Assembly: GCA_023386255.1 (NCBI GenBank)
Contig: JAEWKB010000137.1
Coordinates: 1 to 8,555 of the forward strand
Direction: 5' to 3'
Length of the DNA: 8,555 nt
Source of the DNA: Bacteroidota bacterium
GTDB lineage: Bacteria; Bacteroidota; Bacteroidia; Flavobacteriales; Flavobacteriaceae
Position 1 is the stretch's first letter. The number at the start of each line of letters is the position of its first letter. The notes under the pieces were generated by a model that made no database searches, was not told the origin of the DNA, and was given only the letters and a program-made list of their open reading frames with translations. Positions 7,103 to 8,555 of the stretch are shown here, in pieces. The translations under genes and the position numbers were made by a program.

Positions 7103-7126
7103 AGTCACACTGAGCCTGTCGAAGTG
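7103..7126 (+). repeat. Dispersed repeat, copy 3 of 3
   Basis: A direct tandem duplicate of copy 2 with a 27-base period (24-base unit plus CCA). Confidence 0.85.
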
Positions 7127-7151
7127 CCGCTTTAACCGCTGTGTAATAAAA

Positions 7152-7228
7152 GCAAAAAGCCCGCCGTGGAGCCGGCAGGCTTTAAGGTAGCGGCTCGACT
7201 AGCTTTACAGCTCCCTCTCGCCGCGGAA
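7152..7228 (-). ncRNA. Candidate small noncoding RNA, about 75 nt, minus strand
   Basis: A consensus promoter (7263-7233) points leftward into a short stretch ending in an intrinsic terminator (7183-7154), with no start-codon frame of note between. The predicted transcript starts near 7228. It can fold a 5-base stem GCGGC (7224-7220) / GCCGC (7194-7190) enclosing a smaller AGCU-GUAA-AGCU hairpin with a GNRA-type tetraloop (7212-7201), followed by the terminator hairpin. I cannot assign it to a known family; it does not fit a tRNA, tmRNA or SRP RNA. Start and end are approximate. If real, it is a compact independent gene diverging from the restriction-modification gene. The structure and function are inference; the promoter and terminator are seen. 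Confidence 0.55.
7154..7183 (-). terminator. Intrinsic terminator of the minus-strand small RNA
   Basis: On the minus strand: stem AAAGCC-GCCG paired with CGGC-GGCTTT, one internal mismatch, 6-base loop, ending in TTTTT (7158-7154). The first bases of the T run pair with the A run at the stem's base. Confidence 0.65.
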
Positions 7229-7232
7229 GCCA

Positions 7233-7263
7233 CAAATGTAGAGCATTCTTTCCGTTATCCAAA
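7233..7263 (-). promoter_or_regulatory. Consensus Bacteroidota promoter, minus strand
   Basis: On the minus strand, TTTG (7263-7260), exactly 19 bases, then TACATTTG (7240-7233): a full match to the TTTG-N19-TAnnTTTG pattern. It is the best complete promoter in the window and has no protein gene in front of it. Confidence 0.7.
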
Positions 7264-7297
7264 TTAATTTATATTTTTATCAGGTTAAACAAAAACC

Positions 7298-8555
7298 ATG
7301 ACCCTGCAAAATTACCTTACCAGATTAAATACCCTCTACATAACCGGCAATGCCAGAGAGCACAGTTACCGCGGCGACCTGCAAAACCTGCTGCATGAGC
7401 TGCTGCCCGGCGTGTTGGTAACCAATGAGCCTGCACGTGTAGCCTGTGGCGCGCCCGATTATGTGCTTACCCGCAAAGATGTTCCTGTGGGGTATGTAGA
7501 GGCAAAAGATATAAATGTTGATCTTACAGGCAAATCATTAAAAGAACAGTTTGACCGCTACCGCAATGGTTTGCCCAACATAGTTTTTACCAATTATCTC
7601 GACTTCCATTTTTATAAAGATGGCGAACTCACAGCAAAAATTTCGGTAGGGCACCTGGCCGACGGCAAAGTAGTGGCCCAGCCTGAAAATTTCGAGCAGT
7701 TTACAATCCTGATAAAGAACTTTTCCGAAACCATTGCCCAAACCATAAAGTCGCCTACAAGGCTGGCTGAGATGATGGCCGGGCGCGCCAGGTACATGGC
7801 CGACATTATAGAGAAATCCCTCAACAGCGATGATAAGGAAGGCATAACCTCTAACCTGAAGCAGCAAATGCTGTCGTTCCAGGATATGCTTATACATGAT
7901 ATTGATAACAAAGCCTTTGCCGATATATACGCCCAAACCATTGCCTATGGTATGTTTGCCGCCAGGTATCATGACCCTACGCTGCCCACCTTCAGCCGGG
8001 AAGAAGCCGCAACGCTCATACCCAAAAGCAACCCTTTCCTCCGCAAGCTGTTTCAGGACATTGCTGGTTATGACCTTGACGACCGCCTGCTGCTGCCCGT
8101 AGATGAGCTGGTGCGCATATTCCTGGCTACCGATGTGGCTAAGATTATGAAGAACTTTGGCAAAAGCACCAAGCAGGAAGACCCTGTAGTGCATTTTTAC
8201 GAAACGTTCCTGGCCAGTTACAGCCCCGCGCTGCGCAAGGCGAGGGGAGTGTGGTACACGCCGCAGCCAGTAGTAAACTTTATAGTACGTGCGGTTGATG
8301 ATATACTGAAGACGGAGTTTGGCTTAAAGGATGGCCTTGCCGACACCAGCAAAACAAAAATTAAGGTAAAGGCGCCAAAGCTTGATGAACGTTCTAAAGC
8401 AAAATCTAAAGTAATTGGGGAGCATTTTGTAGAGCAGGACGTACACAAGGTACAAATACTGGACCCGGCTACGGGTACGGGCACGTTCCTGGCCGAGGTG
8501 GTGCGGCATATACATAAAAAGTTTGAGGGGCAGCAGGGCATGTGGAGCAAATATG
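7298..8555 (+). CDS. Single-chain restriction-modification enzyme, nuclease + N6-adenine methyltransferase (N-terminal part)
   Basis: The frame is open from ATG 7298 to the window edge, 419 codons without a stop; the C-terminus is outside. Seen: an N-terminal domain with a PD-(D/E)XK-type nuclease signature, PDY (53-55) and EAK (68-70); a mostly helical stretch (about 130-310); WYTPQPVVNFIVRAVDDIL (319-337), the usual opening of an N6-adenine methyltransferase domain; and LDPATGTGTFLAEV (388-401), the S-adenosylmethionine-binding motif I. The catalytic NPPY-type motif and target-recognition domain must lie beyond the edge. No helicase Walker motif lies between nuclease and methyltransferase, which suggests a type IIG-like layout rather than a helicase-bearing type ISP enzyme such as LlaGI; annotation pipelines often give both the same name. 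Likely role: methylating host DNA and cutting unmodified invading DNA. No clear promoter is seen; TATATTTT at 7270-7277 is a weak -7 candidate. Long minus-strand frames inside it are shadows. Confidence 0.85.
   Translation, partial: MTLQNYLTRLNTLYITGNAREHSYRGDLQNLLHELLPGVLVTNEPARVACGAPDYVLTRKDVPVGYVEAKDINVDLTGKSLKEQFDRYRNGLPNIVFTNYLDFHFYKDGELTAKISVGHLADGKVVAQPENFEQFTILIKNFSETIAQTIKSPTRLAEMMAGRARYMADIIEKSLNSDDKEGITSNLKQQMLSFQDMLIHDIDNKAFADIYAQTIAYGMFAARYHDPTLPTFSREEAATLIPKSNPFLRKLFQDIAGYDLDDRLLLPVDELVRIFLATDVAKIMKNFGKSTKQEDPVVHFYETFLASYSPALRKARGVWYTPQPVVNFIVRAVDDILKTEFGLKDGLADTSKTKIKVKAPKLDERSKAKSKVIGEHFVEQDVHKVQILDPATGTGTFLAEVVRHIHKKFEGQQGMWSKY

Larger units (their letters stand above)
6586..7297. 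other. Long intergenic region without a convincing protein gene
   Basis: About 710 bases. Positions 6586-6857 are AT-rich, with almost no ATG codons, one hairpin (6637-6653), an inverted pair TTCTTACAG (6605-6613) / CTGTAAGAA (6700-6708), and a promoter-like box. Positions 6880-7126 are a dispersed-repeat cluster. Positions about 7152-7263 look like a minus-strand small-RNA gene. Open frames across this stretch (for example 6906-7190 plus, 6769-6954 minus) read through the repeats and look spurious. Confidence 0.8.

Noticed and set aside
7076..7126. Possible CRISPR array
   Set aside because: Only two adjacent copies with a 3-base gap; no spacer-length separation and no cas genes in the window.
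6880..7126. Insertion sequence bounded by terminal repeats
   Set aside because: The outer copies are in direct, not inverted, orientation, no transposase frame lies between them and no target-site duplication was seen.
6906..7190. 94-codon plus-strand frame across the repeats
   Set aside because: It is made mostly of dispersed-repeat sequence; the VTLSLSKC repeats in its translation are simply the 24-base unit read in frame.
7190..7240. Minus-strand segment containing GCTGTAAAGC, reminiscent of a Tyr-tRNA anticodon arm
   Set aside because: No acceptor stem, D arm, T arm or GTTCGA-type motif is present, and the arm forms a 4-base stem with a tetraloop rather than a 5-base stem with a 7-base loop.
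7538..8194. 218-codon minus-strand frame
   Set aside because: It lies wholly inside the restriction-modification gene, whose plus frame carries recognisable motifs; the minus translation has no recognisable domain.

Overview
The window looks like chromosomal DNA of a flavobacterium (phylum Bacteroidota). Three things point there: protein sequences that read like flavobacterial Tgt, AccA and DnaB; promoter -7 boxes of the Bacteroidota form TAnnTTTG, with almost no Shine-Dalgarno sequences before the start codons; and dispersed repeats that I recall from flavobacterial intergenic DNA. This assignment comes from recognition, not from a search.

Layout. Positions 1-351 (minus strand) hold the start of a small membrane protein of unknown function that runs off the left edge. 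It diverges from a housekeeping run on the plus strand: tgt (tRNA-guanine transglycosylase, queuosine modification), an LptF/LptG-type permease (lipopolysaccharide export), an EamA/DMT transporter whose start overlaps the permease stop, accA (acetyl-CoA carboxylase carboxyltransferase alpha) closed by a clear terminator, and dnaB (replicative helicase). The dnaB frame is interrupted by one amber codon (TAG, 6137-6139), after which 93 well-preserved codons continue in the same frame to a TAA at 6419-6421. A possible 29-codon gene and a second terminator follow.

Positions 6586-7297 hold no convincing protein gene. The first half is AT-rich with a hairpin and promoter-like boxes. The middle (6880-7126) is a cluster of three dispersed-repeat families. 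The end (about 7152-7263) looks like a self-contained small-RNA gene on the minus strand, with a consensus promoter and an intrinsic terminator. From 7298 to the right edge is the N-terminal part of a single-chain restriction-modification enzyme with a PD-(D/E)XK-type nuclease motif and the start of an N6-adenine methyltransferase domain.

How it fits together: the left three quarters is core metabolism and replication, probably transcribed as several short units. The right quarter is an accessory junction where repeats, a small RNA candidate and a restriction-modification gene meet. The points most worth checking are the dnaB amber codon, the SSB-like acidic tip at the end of the DnaB frame, and the minus-strand small RNA.
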